Both the position numbers and the translations under genes were made by a program. A DNA stretch of 64,000 bases from Bilophila wadsworthia ATCC 49260 (lineage in GTDB: Bacteria > Desulfobacterota > Desulfovibrionia > Desulfovibrionales > Desulfovibrionaceae): positions 1 through 64,000 of the forward strand of contig NZ_JNJP01000017.1 of assembly GCF_000701705.1 (NCBI RefSeq). The letters are read 5' to 3'. Positions 43,016-55,115 of the stretch are shown here, piece by piece. The number at the start of each line of letters is the position of its first letter. The first letter of the stretch is position 1. The notes below the pieces were generated by a model, which worked only from the letters and a program-made list of their open reading frames with translations, searched no databases and had not been told where the DNA came from.

Positions 43016-44149
43016 ATGCGTGTAGGTATCCCCACCGAAATCAAAGTTCAGGAATTCCGTGTCGGCATCACTCCCGCTGGCGTTCATGCTCTTAAAGAAG
43101 CCGGTCACACCGTCCTCGTGCAGAAGGGCGCTGGCCTCGGCAGCATGATCACCGACGAAGAGTATGTCGCCGCCGGCGCTCAGATGGTTGCTACCGCCAA
43201 GGAATGCTGGGACTGCGACATGGTCGTGAAAGTGAAGGAACCCCTGGCTCCTGAATACGACCTCTTCCATGAAGGCCTGATCCTCTACACCTACCTGCAC
43301 CTCGCTCCGGAACCGGCCCTGACCAAGGCTCTTCTCGAAAAGAAGGTCATCGGCATCGCTTACGAAACCGTGCAGTTCGACAACGGCTTCCTGCCCCTGC
43401 TCGCTCCCATGTCTGAAGTCGCCGGCCGCATGGCCACCCAGGTGGGCGCTCAGATGCTGACCAAGATCGAAGGCGGCATGGGCCTCCTGATGGGCGGCAC
43501 CGCTGGCGTGCAGGCCGCTCACGTCGTTATCCTCGGCGCCGGTACCGTGGGTCTCTCCGCCGCCAAGGTTGCCATGGGCATGGGCGCTCGCGTGACCATC
43601 CTTGACAGCAACCTCTTCCGCCTGCGCCAGATCGACGACCTCTTCGGCGGCCGCATCCAGACCCTGGCCTCCAACGCCTTCAACATCGCCGCCGCCACCA
43701 AGGACGCCGACCTCCTCGTGGGTTCCGTCCTCATCCCCGGCGCTCTGACCCCGAAACTGGTCACCGAAGCCATGGTGAAGACCATGAAGCCCGGTTCCGC
43801 CATCGTTGACGTCGCCATCGACCAGGGCGGCTGCATCGAACCCACCGCCAAGCACGGCGCTACCTATCACGACAAGCCGACCTTCAAGTACCCCGTCAAC
43901 GGCGGCGAAGTGGTCTGCTACTCCGTGGGCAACATGCCCGGCGCCGTGGCCCGTACCTCTACCTTCACCCTGACCAACGCCACCATGCCTTACATGGTCG
44001 ACCTGGCCAACAAGGGCTGGAAGAAGGCTTGCCAGGACGACAAGGCTCTGGCCCGCGGCATCAACACCTACGACGGCAAAGTGTACTTCAAGGGCGTTTC
44101 CGATGCTCTCGGTTACGAACTGCACTGCACCTGCGACATCCTGAAGTAA
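43016..44149 (+). CDS. ald: alanine dehydrogenase
   Basis: A 377-aa NAD-dependent enzyme that oxidises alanine to pyruvate and ammonia. Motifs are MRVGIPTEIKVQEFRVGITP at the N-terminus, active-site MVVKVKEPLAPEYDL (Lys about 74), and the Rossmann fold HVVILGAGTVGLSAAKVAMG (about 168-187). In taurine degradation it regenerates the pyruvate used by Tpa and releases the taurine nitrogen. Codon use is strongly biased, as expected for high expression. It is the first gene behind the sigma-54 promoter. Confidence 0.95.
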   Translation: MRVGIPTEIKVQEFRVGITPAGVHALKEAGHTVLVQKGAGLGSMITDEEYVAAGAQMVATAKECWDCDMVVKVKEPLAPEYDLFHEGLILYTYLHLAPEPALTKALLEKKVIGIAYETVQFDNGFLPLLAPMSEVAGRMATQVGAQMLTKIEGGMGLLMGGTAGVQAAHVVILGAGTVGLSAAKVAMGMGARVTILDSNLFRLRQIDDLFGGRIQTLASNAFNIAAATKDADLLVGSVLIPGALTPKLVTEAMVKTMKPGSAIVDVAIDQGGCIEPTAKHGATYHDKPTFKYPVNGGEVVCYSVGNMPGAVARTSTFTLTNATMPYMVDLANKGWKKACQDDKALARGINTYDGKVYFKGVSDALGYELHCTCDILK

Positions 44150-44162
44150 GACGTGATTCATG

Positions 44163-44203
44163 ACTGGACCAGTCTCATGTCCGCATGAGACTGGCCAGTT
44201 TTC
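44163..44203 (+). terminator. hairpin terminator between ald and tpa
   Basis: ACTGGACCAGTCTCATG pairs with CATGAGACTGGCCAGT (one mismatch) around TCCG, followed by TTTTCC. It may partially terminate, giving more ald than tpa transcript. Confidence 0.7.
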
Positions 44204-44309
44204 CGGTCAAAGTCAAGGGTAAGGGTAGGAAGCGGCCCATGTGCGCCAATTGGTTTTCGCCTTTAACCTTCCTGTGACAATAACATCATTATTTCATGAG
44301 GAATGCACC

Positions 44310-45680
44310 ATGACTTACGATAAAGCTGAATTGGTCGCTCTGGACAAAAAGTACGTTTGGCACCACCTGACCCAGCACAAGAATTTCGAGCCCGCCATTT
44401 ATGTGAAGGGCGAAGGGATGCGCATCACCGACATCGACGGCAAGACCTATCTTGACGCCGTGTCCGGCGGCGTGTGGACCGTCAACGTCGGCTACGGCCG
44501 CAAGGAAATCGTCGACGCCGTCGCCAAGCAGATGATGGAAATGTGCTACTTCGCCAACGGCATCGGCAACGTCCCCACCATCAAGTTCTCTGAAAAGCTG
44601 ATCTCCAAGATGCCCGGCATGAGCCGCGTGTATCTCTCCAACTCCGGTTCCGAAGCCAACGAAAAGGCTTTCAAGATCGTCCGTCAGATCGGCCAGCTGA
44701 AGCACGGCGGCAAGAAGACCGGCATCCTGTACCGCGCTCGTGACTACCACGGCACCACCATCGGCACCCTGAGCGCTTGCGGCCAGTTCGAACGTAAAGT
44801 TCAGTACGGTCCCTTCGCTCCCGGTTTCTATGAATTCCCCGACTGCGACGTCTACCGCTCCAAGTTCGGCGATTGCGCCGACCTCGGTGTGAAGATGGCC
44901 AAGCAGCTTGAAGAAGTCATCCTGACCGTGGGTCCGGACGAACTCGGCGCCGTGATCGTGGAACCGATGACCGCTGGCGGCGGCATCCTCGTTCCCCCGG
45001 CTGGCTACTATGAAACCATCCGCGAGATCTGCGACAAGTACGAACTGCTCCTGATCATCGACGAAGTCGTTTGCGGCCTTGGCCGTACCGGCAAGTGGTT
45101 CGGCTACCAGCACTTCAACGTCCAGCCCGACATCGTCACGATGGCTAAGGGCGTCGCTTCCGGCTACGCTCCCATCTCCTGCACCGTGACGACCGAAAAG
45201 GTCTTCCAGGACTTCGTCAACGACCCGGCCGATACCGACGCCTACTTCCGCGACATCTCCACCTTCGGCGGCTGCACCTCCGGTCCCGCCGCGGCTCTGG
45301 CCAACATCGAAATCATCGAACGTGAAAACCTGCTCGAAAACTGCACGAAGATGGGCGACCGCCTCCTCGAAGGTCTCAAGGGCCTGATGGCGAAGCATCC
45401 CATCATCGGCGACGTTCGCGGCAAGGGCCTGTTCGCCGGTATCGAAATCGTGAAGGATCGCGCCACGAAGGAACCCATTGCTGAAGCCGTCGCCAACGCG
45501 ATGGTCGGCGCCGCCAAGCAGGCTGGCGTGCTCATCGGCAAGACCTCTCGCTCCTTCCGCGAATTCAACAACACCCTGACCCTCTGCCCGGCCCTGATCG
45601 CCACTGAAGCCGACATCGACGAAATCGTCGCCGGTATCGACAAGGCGTTCACCACCGTCGAACAGAAGTTCGGTCTGTAA
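44310..45680 (+). CDS. tpa: taurine:pyruvate aminotransferase
   Basis: A 456-aa class III PLP aminotransferase from ATG 44310 (GAGGA upstream; the frame opens at 44241). Features are YLSNSGSEANEKAFKIVRQI, YHGTTIGTLSACG, LLIIDEVVCGLGRTGKWFG and the PLP lysine in TMAKGVASGYAPIS. It converts taurine and pyruvate to sulfoacetaldehyde and alanine. This enzyme and Ald are known from Bilophila wadsworthia, and the gene order here supports the same role. Highly biased codon use indicates strong expression. Confidence 0.93.
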   Translation: MTYDKAELVALDKKYVWHHLTQHKNFEPAIYVKGEGMRITDIDGKTYLDAVSGGVWTVNVGYGRKEIVDAVAKQMMEMCYFANGIGNVPTIKFSEKLISKMPGMSRVYLSNSGSEANEKAFKIVRQIGQLKHGGKKTGILYRARDYHGTTIGTLSACGQFERKVQYGPFAPGFYEFPDCDVYRSKFGDCADLGVKMAKQLEEVILTVGPDELGAVIVEPMTAGGGILVPPAGYYETIREICDKYELLLIIDEVVCGLGRTGKWFGYQHFNVQPDIVTMAKGVASGYAPISCTVTTEKVFQDFVNDPADTDAYFRDISTFGGCTSGPAAALANIEIIERENLLENCTKMGDRLLEGLKGLMAKHPIIGDVRGKGLFAGIEIVKDRATKEPIAEAVANAMVGAAKQAGVLIGKTSRSFREFNNTLTLCPALIATEADIDEIVAGIDKAFTTVEQKFGL

Positions 45681-45690
45681 GAATTGAAAA

Positions 45691-45719
45691 GCCCGATGCC
45701 TTCATCCGGAGGCATCGGG
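45691..45719 (+). terminator. hairpin terminator between tpa and sarD
   Basis: CCCGATGCCT/AGGCATCGGG with a 9-nt loop, 10 nt after the tpa stop. It is followed by ACTTTG, a weak T-tract. Confidence 0.65.
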
Positions 45720-45807
45720 ACTTTGATTCCGAAAATCGTCGGCAGGGCAAGGCAGCGCTTTGTCCTGCTTCGGCATATGAAGACTTCAACAACGCGAGGA
45801 TACGACA

Positions 45808-46971
45808 ATGGCTTTTGTGCATTACACCGTCAAGAAGATCGTGCATGGCCTCGGCGCTATTAAAGAAGCCGCTAACGAAGTGAAGAACCTCAAAGGTTCC
45901 AAAGCGTTCATCGTGACCGACCCCGGTCTGGCCAAGATCGGCGTCCAGAAGCCCCTCGAAGAAGCCCTGACCGCCGGCGGCATCGAATGGAAGCTGTACG
46001 CTGAAGCCCAGCTGGAACCCAGCATGGATTCCATCCAGCACTGCACCGACGAAGCCAAGGCTTTCGGCGCTGACGTGATCATCGGTTTCGGCGGCGGTTC
46101 CGCCCTCGACACCACGAAGGCCGCTTCCGTGCTGCTTTCCAACGAAGGCCCCATCGACAAGTACTTCGGCATCAACCTGGTTCCGAATCCTTCCCTGCCC
46201 TGCATCCTGATCCCCACCACGTCCGGCACCGGCTCTGAAATGACCAACATTTCCGTGCTCGCCGACACCAAGAACGGCGGCAAGAAGGGCGTTGTTTCCG
46301 AATACATGTATGCCGACACCGTCATCCTCGACGCTGAGCTGACCTTCGGTCTGCCTCCCCGCGTGACCGCCATGACCGGCGTTGACGCTTTCGTTCATGC
46401 CATGGAATCCTTCTGCGGCATCGCTGCGACCCCGATCACCGACGCCCTGAACCTTCAGGCCATGAAGCTGGTCGGTGCCAATATCCGCCAGGCCTATGCC
46501 AACGGCAAGAACGCCGCCGCCCGCGACGCCATGATGTACGCCTCCGCTCTCGCCGGCATGGGCTTCGGCAACACCCAGAACGGCATCATCCATGCCATCG
46601 GCACGACCCTGCCCGTGGAATGCCACATTCCTCACGGCCTGGCCATGTCCTTCTGCGCTCCCTTCAGCGTGGGCTTCAACTACATCGCCAATCCCGAGAA
46701 GTACGCCATCGTGGCCGACATCCTGCGTGGCGATGACCGTTCCGGCTGCATGAGCGTGATGGACCGCGCCGCCGACGTGGAAGACGCCTTCCGCGATCTG
46801 CTGAACGACCTCGACATCGCCACCGGCCTCTCCAACTACGGCGTGAAGCGTGAAGACCTGCCCGCCTGTGCGGACCGCGCCTTCGCCGCCAAGCGCCTCC
46901 TGAACAACAACCCCCGCGCCGCTAGCCGCGACCAGATCCTTGCTCTGCTCGAAGCCAACTTCGAAGCCTAG
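45808..46971 (+). CDS. sarD: iron-containing alcohol dehydrogenase, sulfoacetaldehyde reductase
   Basis: A 387-aa group III (iron-type) alcohol dehydrogenase. NAD-binding is marked by GFGGGSALDTTKAASVLLSN, followed by ILIPTTSGTGSEMTN. Metal ligands lie in ALNLQAMKLVGANIRQAYAN, GIIHAIGTTLPVECHIPHGL and nearby His residues. In the Bilophila taurine pathway this enzyme reduces sulfoacetaldehyde to isethionate, which feeds the glycyl-radical isethionate lyase (not in this window). Genomic position right after tpa supports this over a general alcohol role. Codon use is strongly biased. Confidence 0.9.
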   Translation: MAFVHYTVKKIVHGLGAIKEAANEVKNLKGSKAFIVTDPGLAKIGVQKPLEEALTAGGIEWKLYAEAQLEPSMDSIQHCTDEAKAFGADVIIGFGGGSALDTTKAASVLLSNEGPIDKYFGINLVPNPSLPCILIPTTSGTGSEMTNISVLADTKNGGKKGVVSEYMYADTVILDAELTFGLPPRVTAMTGVDAFVHAMESFCGIAATPITDALNLQAMKLVGANIRQAYANGKNAAARDAMMYASALAGMGFGNTQNGIIHAIGTTLPVECHIPHGLAMSFCAPFSVGFNYIANPEKYAIVADILRGDDRSGCMSVMDRAADVEDAFRDLLNDLDIATGLSNYGVKREDLPACADRAFAAKRLLNNNPRAASRDQILALLEANFEA

Positions 46972-46997
46972 TCCTCGGATTTGAGATAAGCCATTGA

Positions 46998-47041
46998 CCG
47001 GGGGAGGAAAGGCGCACTGCGCAATTCCTCCCCCGGTTTCT
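46998..47041 (+). terminator. terminator after sarD
   Basis: CCGGGGGAGGAA/TTCCTCCCCCGG (12 bp perfect, 15-nt loop), followed by TTTCTT, 27 nt after the stop. Confidence 0.85.
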
Positions 47042-47095
47042 TCGTTTCAATGCTCCATATAGGAGGATCACCTTCAGGCGTTGAAAAAACGAAAG

Positions 47096-47125
47096 AAAAG
47101 CCCTGAACAAGCATTCAGGGCTTTT
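47096..47125. terminator. bidirectional terminator between sarD and the nitroreductase
   Basis: AAAAGCCCTGAA/TTCAGGGCTTTT with a 6-nt loop and T-rich flanks on both sides. It serves the convergent genes. Confidence 0.8.
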
Positions 47126-47162
47126 CTTTTGTTTCTTCAGGGATTGGGTACGTACCAGCGGT

Positions 47163-47951
47163 TTACTCTATGGCCGTCAAACGCACGGGCTTGCGCGGGG
47201 GAACACGGGCATACTGGACGGCAGGGTACCCGATCATGAGCCCTCCGCAGATTTTGCGGCCTTCGGGAAGAGGGATGCCGAGGTCTACGCCGTTGCTGGC
47301 TGCGGCGATGACGAAACCGCTCCAGCAAGTCCCGATGCCGTAGCTGTGCAGGGCGAGCTCCAGATAGCTGACGGCGGCGGCACAGTCGAGAGCGTTCCAC
47401 GGCATGTTGGCGTCGCCGTGCGCGAGGATGAGGGAGGGGGCCCCCCGCAGGATCGGATCCTGCCCGGCGCGGAAAGCCGATGCCACATGGCTGTATTTTC
47501 CGGTAAGCGTCGACATCCAGTCCGCCACGCGGGAGGCAAGATCGTGCAGCCTGTCGCGGCCTTCCACCAGCAGCCACGCCACCTCCTCACAGTTGGACGC
47601 CGTCGGCGCGTAGCGGGCCTCTTCCAGCGCCTTGAGGAGCACGTTGCGATCAACGGGTTCGTCTTTATACGCGCGGGTGGAGCGCCGCGTCTTAAACAGC
47701 ATGTCGCGTTGCAAGTCGGAAAGCGGGGCATCCTCGACAAGCGGCAGGGAAGAGGGCGCGATATGTTCCAAGGTCAGGGCCGCCTTGGGACAGACGGCGA
47801 CGCAGTGGCCGCACCGGATGCAGCGGGCCAGAGCCCCGTGCAGGACATCCACAGACCCGTTGGTGTGGCGTCCGAGGATGCGCTGCGGGCATACGCTGAT
47901 GCAGCGCCCGCACCGGATGCAATGATCTTGGTTGAGTTCAAGAGAAACCAT
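47163..47951 (-). CDS. nitroreductase-family protein with N-terminal ferredoxin domain
   Basis: A 262-aa protein from ATG 47951 (AAAGGA upstream; the frame continues to 48266 but that part is low-complexity and unlikely). Residues 1-65 hold two 4Fe-4S motifs, CIRCGRCISVCP and CIRCGHCVAVCP. The rest is an FMN-binding nitroreductase fold (RRSTRAYKDEPVDRNVLLKA, APTASNCEEVAWLLV and HSYGIGTCWSGFV). It likely takes electrons from reduced ferredoxin or a partner and reduces an unknown acceptor. Such fusions are common in anaerobes. Confidence 0.88.
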   Translation of the reverse strand: MVSLELNQDHCIRCGRCISVCPQRILGRHTNGSVDVLHGALARCIRCGHCVAVCPKAALTLEHIAPSSLPLVEDAPLSDLQRDMLFKTRRSTRAYKDEPVDRNVLLKALEEARYAPTASNCEEVAWLLVEGRDRLHDLASRVADWMSTLTGKYSHVASAFRAGQDPILRGAPSLILAHGDANMPWNALDCAAAVSYLELALHSYGIGTCWSGFVIAAASNGVDLGIPLPEGRKICGGLMIGYPAVQYARVPPRKPVRLTAIE

Positions 47952-48277
47952 ATGCAGTCCTTTGGAAGCGTTTCGGAAAAGACACCGTTTCCCGGCGGCT
48001 TCCCGCCTTTTGTGTCTGAAGAGGACGTTGTTGCGCCTGTTCGCTCTGGTTTCCGGGTGTCCCCTTCGGCAAAAAGGGAGCTCGGTGGGAAGGAGAAAAG
48101 AAAGGGCGGAAACCGGAAAACAGCGGGCGGATCTCCTTGCGGGCGAAGGCGGGCCGTGCCCATACCCCGGCGTCCGCGATGGCAAGTGGATGCGGCGAGG
48201 AGAAAGGGCATGGCACGGGGGATATCCGTTCTTTTCCCAAAGAGGCCCGCTTCTCCTCCTCCGCATGTCCGGACGGG
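47952..48277. other. 326-bp intergenic region
   Basis: Between the nitroreductase start and the uvrA stop. GC-rich, with A/G-rich stretches but no hairpin terminator, RNA or credible small gene that I can see. It should hold the nitroreductase promoter. Confidence 0.4.
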
Positions 48278-51202
<2,925 letters not shown>

Positions 51203-51377
51203 GAGGTTCCTTGGAAAGTCTGTCCAGACTGGGGTGTCTTGCGGGTGAATCGCCACTTCCGCCGAGCCTGCCGGGGGCGTGGCCGTTTAACTGTCTTATC
51301 CCATATGGTTGTTGTCTTTCAGCGTCGTTTTCGCATGTGAGGCGAAGTCTTCCCGGCGCTCTTCCATGCCCTGCCGG

Positions 51378-52079
51378 TCAGATTGTTCCGGCAAAGGAGG
51401 CCGTCAGTGCGCACAGGCCCACGACGGCAAACAGCGACGGGAGCATGTTCGACAGAGAAATGCGGGTGATTTCGAGCATGTTGAGGCCGATGCCGATGAT
51501 GAGCGTGCCGCCGACGGCTGTGAGTTCCGTCATGGTTGCGGGGTCAAGCCAGCTTTGGAGGCTGCCCGCGAGCAGTGTGAGCGCCCCCTGATAGATAAGC
51601 ACGGGGATGGCCGAGAACAAGACCCCGAGCCCGTAGGCCGAGGCCATCGCCAGCGCCGCGAAGCTGTCGATGATGGTCTTGGAAAGGACCACGGCCCGAT
51701 CGCCCCTGAGCCCCTCGTCGAATGAGCCGATGATGGCCATCGCGCCGATGCAGAACAGGACCGAAGCGTTGACCATGCCTTCGGTAAACAGCGGGTTGGA
51801 CGACTTGAGCCGCCCTTTCAGCCAGTCCCCCACGCGGATGAGCCGGGCTTCGAGCCCGATCATTTCGCCGGCGACCGAGCCGATGACGATACTGAAAATG
51901 ACGATGAGGGGATTTTGCGTGAGCAGGGCCATTTTGAACCCGATGACCAGCACGCAGAGGCCGAGCCCCTGAAAGACGATGGCACGGACACGTTCCGGCA
52001 GGCGGGCTCCGAAGGCAAGCCCCACAAGGCTGCCGATGGTGATGCCCAAAGCGTTGATGATGGCCCCGAGAGGGATCAT
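51378..52079 (-). CDS. DUF554-family membrane protein
   Basis: A 233-aa integral membrane protein from ATG 52079, overlapping the hydrogenase protease stop by 4 nt. It has about six hydrophobic segments and family features MIPLGAIINALGITIGSLVG, NASVLFCIGAMAIIGSFDEG and SKTIIDSFAALAMASAYGLG. Its function is unknown; some studies link the family to transport. A related gene lies at 59948-60670. The overlap with the protease gene suggests co-expression. Confidence 0.82.
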   Translation of the reverse strand: MIPLGAIINALGITIGSLVGLAFGARLPERVRAIVFQGLGLCVLVIGFKMALLTQNPLIVIFSIVIGSVAGEMIGLEARLIRVGDWLKGRLKSSNPLFTEGMVNASVLFCIGAMAIIGSFDEGLRGDRAVVLSKTIIDSFAALAMASAYGLGVLFSAIPVLIYQGALTLLAGSLQSWLDPATMTELTAVGGTLIIGIGLNMLEITRISLSNMLPSLFAVVGLCALTASFAGTI

Positions 52080-52567
52080 GCCCGTGTCTCCCCGTTGCCG
52101 TACCGTTTCAGCCATTCCCCGATTTCCTTCCTCGCCAGCGCGAGGAATTCGGGGAACACGGCCTGCACATCATCCGAGAGGCCGATATTCCACGTTACAT
52201 AATCTTTGGGCTCCACGCCGAGCACGAGGAGTTCGGATTTGGTGCCGAACAGCTTTTCGGCCATGCGCAGAGAGTCGATCAGGTCGATGTCGTGGATGGA
52301 GAGGCGCTGCTTGTCGTCCTTGATCAGCGCGTCCTCGGTGAGTCGGTAGAGGGTCCCCGGCTTGCCGCCGCAGTGCACCACGTCGAGCACCAGCAGATGG
52401 GAATAGCCCTTGAAGCTGTAGAAGATGTCCTGCGTGAACGTCCCCCCCTCGCGTATGGTAACCTGCTCCGGCCAGGCTTCCTTCATCAGTTCCTGTGAGG
52501 CGAACACGCCCACCCCGTCATCCGTGAGCAGCATGTTTCCTATTCCGAGCACCAGCAGTTTGTTCAT
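52076..52567 (-). CDS. hydrogenase maturation protease (HyaD/HybD family)
   Basis: A 163-aa endopeptidase from ATG 52567 (the frame opens at 52678; AGGA lies 8 nt upstream). Signature residues are in LVLGIGNMLLTDDGVGVFAS (nickel-binding acidic residue in the GVG region), LVLDVVHCGGKPGTLYRLTE and the end VLGVEPKDYVTWNIGLSDDV. It clips the C-terminus of the [NiFe] hydrogenase large subunit after nickel insertion. No hydrogenase structural genes are in the window, so its partner is elsewhere. Confidence 0.9.
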   Translation of the reverse strand: MNKLLVLGIGNMLLTDDGVGVFASQELMKEAWPEQVTIREGGTFTQDIFYSFKGYSHLLVLDVVHCGGKPGTLYRLTEDALIKDDKQRLSIHDIDLIDSLRMAEKLFGTKSELLVLGVEPKDYVTWNIGLSDDVQAVFPEFLALARKEIGEWLKRYGNGETRA

Positions 52568-52601
52568 GAGGGGGATCCTTGATCGGGGATGGAAGGGCGA
52601 G

Positions 52602-52708
52602 GACTTGGGGAAGGGAGGGAGAACCTTTCTGAAGAACCCCCATAAAGGGGGCAAGCGGCTTCTCCCTGCCTTCCCCAACCCCCATCCCTCCCTCTCCCAA
52701 GACGTTCG
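52602..52708. repeat. G-rich intergenic repeat copy, inverted relative to the next
   Basis: GACTTGGGGAAGGGAGGGAG, then the CTTTCTGAAGAA tip, a CCCCC/GGGGG inner hairpin around ATAAA, and a C-rich arm ending CTCTCCCAAGACGTT. Its reverse complement closely matches 52956-53054, including GCTTGCCCCCTTTATGGGGG. Confidence 0.7.
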
Positions 52709-52864
52709 TGTTTATTGAATCCCTGTTCCGGAAGTGTACGGCTCATCGGGATCGGGGCATTGCCGGGAGTGAAGGTGCGGTTCGGAGGGAAGCGCATCCC
52801 CTCCATTTTCTCAGCAAAGGCGACTTTCTTCAAGTCTTTTCAGGAAAGAATCTCAACATGAAAA

Positions 52865-52889
52865 AGCCCCGTCCCTTGGGGACGAGGCT
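52865..52889 (-). terminator. terminator downstream of htpG
   Basis: AGCCTCGTCCC/GGGACGGGGCT with loop CAA on the minus strand, followed by TTTTTC. Confidence 0.65.
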
Positions 52890-52955
52890 CATTGGGGGAC
52901 AGCTTCAGTGCGGCCCTTTGTGCCGGACAGCGCCGGAACCTGCCGCCGCATAAAA

Positions 52956-53054
52956 AAGTCTTGGGAGAAGGGGAGGGGCTTGGGGGAAGGGAGGGAGAAG
53001 CCGCTTGCCCCCTTTATGGGGGGTCTCCAGAAAGGTTCCTCCCCTCTCCCAAAA
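52956..53054. repeat. G-rich intergenic repeat copy downstream of htpG
   Basis: AAGTCTTGGGAGAAGGGGAG, a long G-rich arm, GCTTGCCCCCTTTATGGGGG, the CCAGAAAGGTTCC tip and a C-rich end. It forms a long imperfect hairpin 14 nt past the htpG stop. Confidence 0.7.
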
Positions 53055-53067
53055 GAGAATCCACCGC

Positions 53068-54993
53068 CTACAGCTTCTTCACATCGGCATACCACGCGCT
53101 GGCCTGCTCAAGGAGCTTGGTGGCGCGGCTGGCGAGGGCGTGCGGATCCTTGATGTAGCCGTCGAGCAGCAGGGTGGAGTCGAAAAGGCTCTGAATCATT
53201 TCGGCAAGCTGCGGATCGTCTGGATCGGCCTTGGAAAGCTTCAGCATCGTGCGGAGCAGCGGATGATCGCGGTTGATTTCGAAAATCTTCTGCGGGATGG
53301 AGTCGTCCTTCTGCATGACGCGCATCAGGCGTTCCATCGAAGAGGTCACGCCGTCGTCCGGGGAAACGAGGCAGGCCGGACTGTCCGCGAGCCGGTGGGA
53401 CACGCGGGCGTCCTTGATCTGGTCGCCGAGCACCTTGCGGATGGTCTCAAGGAGCTTGTCGAACTCGTTCATGTCCTCGTTGGACAGCGGCGCGGCCTTG
53501 GGCTGTTCGTCGGTGTCCGCGAAGGCGTCGAGCACGGCGCTGTCGGCGTGTTCCACGGCCTTGAAGGTGTAGTCCTTGTATTTCGCCAGCGTCTCCAGCG
53601 CGAACTCGTCGACGGGCTCATAGAGGTAGAGCACTTCGAGGCCCTTGCGGCGGAACACTTCGCTGTGCGGGTTGACCTTGGCGGCTTCGCGGCTCGGCGC
53701 GGCGACGTACCAGATTTCCTTCTGGCTTTCGCGGGCGCGGGAAATGTAGTCGTCCAGCGAGGTCAGGTCGTCGGCGTCTTCCATCGCGGAGGAGTTGAAG
53801 CGCAGCAGCGGGGTGATGCGGTCACGGTTGACGAAATCGCTGTAGCCGAGTTTGAAGACCTTGCCGTGCAGCTTCCAGAAGCTGTTGTACTTTTCCGCGT
53901 CGTCCTTCGCCATCTTTTCGAGGTGGGACAGGATCTGCTTGCTGATGGTCTGCGAGATCTTGCGCAGGACGATGTTTTCCTGGAGCGTTTCGCGGGAAAT
54001 GTTCAGGGGCAGGTCCTCGGTGTCCACCACGCCCTTGAGGAAGGCGAGGTAGTCGGGGATGAGCTCCTTGTTTTCACGCTGGATGAGCACGCGGCGGGCG
54101 TAGAGATCCAGCCCCCAGTGCTCGCGGTACGCGCCGAAGTAGTCCTTGGTGATGTCGGGAATGAACAGCAGGGCGTTGAACTGCACCGGAGCGTCCACGG
54201 ACAGGTGCAGCACGTCGAGCGGATCTTTCTGGTCGTAGGTCAGGAACTTGTAAAATTCGTCGTACTGTTCCTTCTTGATGGAGAACTTGGGCTCGCGCCA
54301 CAGGGCGGGCGTCGTGTTCACGCGTTCGCCGTCCACGAGGATGGGGAAGGGGATGAAGCTCGAATGCGTGCGGATGATCCCTTCGATGCGGTATTTTTCC
54401 AGAAACTCCTTGTCGCCTTCCTTGATGAAGGCCCGGATGGTGGTGCCGCGCTTGATGTCGGCCTGATCCGGGGCTTCCTCCACGGTAAACGTGCCGGTCC
54501 CGTCGGAAATCCAGCGGTAGGCGGGGCCGTCGCCGGTGGCGGAGAGCGAGGTCACTTCAACCTTGTCCGCGACCATGAACACGGAATAGAAGCCGATGCC
54601 GAAGCGTCCGATGATGTTGGAAGCGTCGCTGGTCGTGCCGTCTTCGGCGGTCTGGGTGTGTTCCTTGAGGAAGGCTTCCGAACCGGAGTGGGCGATGGTC
54701 CCGAGGTTTTCGATCATCTCGTCGCGGGTCATGCCGATGCCTGTATCGGTGATGGTCAGGCAATTTTGCACTTTGTCCGAAGAGATCCGGATTTCGAGCG
54801 GCAAGTCGGCATCCCGGATGGCCTCGTGCTGCGTCTGGCTCTGGAGGAAGCGCAGCTTGTCCAGCGCATCCGAGGCGTTGGAAATGAGCTCACGCAAAAA
54901 AATCTCCCGGTTGGAATACAGGGAGTGGGTGAGGATATTCAGAACCTTACGGGTTTCGGCACGGAATTCATGATTGGTGGTCTGTTCAGACAT
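53068..54993 (-). CDS. htpG: Hsp90-family chaperone
   Basis: A 641-aa chaperone from ATG 54993 (GGAGGA upstream; the frame extends to 55620 through a repeat and is not native there). The N-terminal GHKL ATPase has LYSNREIFLRELISNASDAL, then the DTGIGMTRDEMIENLGTIAH box and GRFGIGFYSVFMVADKVEV. The middle domain has ISRETLQENIVLRKISQTIS. It helps fold or remodel client proteins under stress. The length is normal. Confidence 0.96.
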   Translation of the reverse strand: MSEQTTNHEFRAETRKVLNILTHSLYSNREIFLRELISNASDALDKLRFLQSQTQHEAIRDADLPLEIRISSDKVQNCLTITDTGIGMTRDEMIENLGTIAHSGSEAFLKEHTQTAEDGTTSDASNIIGRFGIGFYSVFMVADKVEVTSLSATGDGPAYRWISDGTGTFTVEEAPDQADIKRGTTIRAFIKEGDKEFLEKYRIEGIIRTHSSFIPFPILVDGERVNTTPALWREPKFSIKKEQYDEFYKFLTYDQKDPLDVLHLSVDAPVQFNALLFIPDITKDYFGAYREHWGLDLYARRVLIQRENKELIPDYLAFLKGVVDTEDLPLNISRETLQENIVLRKISQTISKQILSHLEKMAKDDAEKYNSFWKLHGKVFKLGYSDFVNRDRITPLLRFNSSAMEDADDLTSLDDYISRARESQKEIWYVAAPSREAAKVNPHSEVFRRKGLEVLYLYEPVDEFALETLAKYKDYTFKAVEHADSAVLDAFADTDEQPKAAPLSNEDMNEFDKLLETIRKVLGDQIKDARVSHRLADSPACLVSPDDGVTSSMERLMRVMQKDDSIPQKIFEINRDHPLLRTMLKLSKADPDDPQLAEMIQSLFDSTLLLDGYIKDPHALASRATKLLEQASAWYADVKKL

Positions 54994-55115
54994 GGGAATC
55001 CTCCTGCAAAATCTTGGCCGGGATGCGCCCGGCGATCCAGCCCCAAAAATAAGTTTGCCTGTTGAATCGTCAAGGGGAGGGCAGCTCATGATAAGGTTTG
55101 AAAGAGTGGAGAGAA

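Noticed and set aside
42938..44161. A 407-codon minus-strand frame opposite ald
   Set aside because: Caused by biased codons of the highly expressed ald gene; it would also cover the sigma-54 promoter.
53005..55065. A 686-codon plus-strand frame opposite htpG
   Set aside because: Antisense shadow rich in Val/Gly/His/Glu; HtpG motifs are complete on the minus strand.
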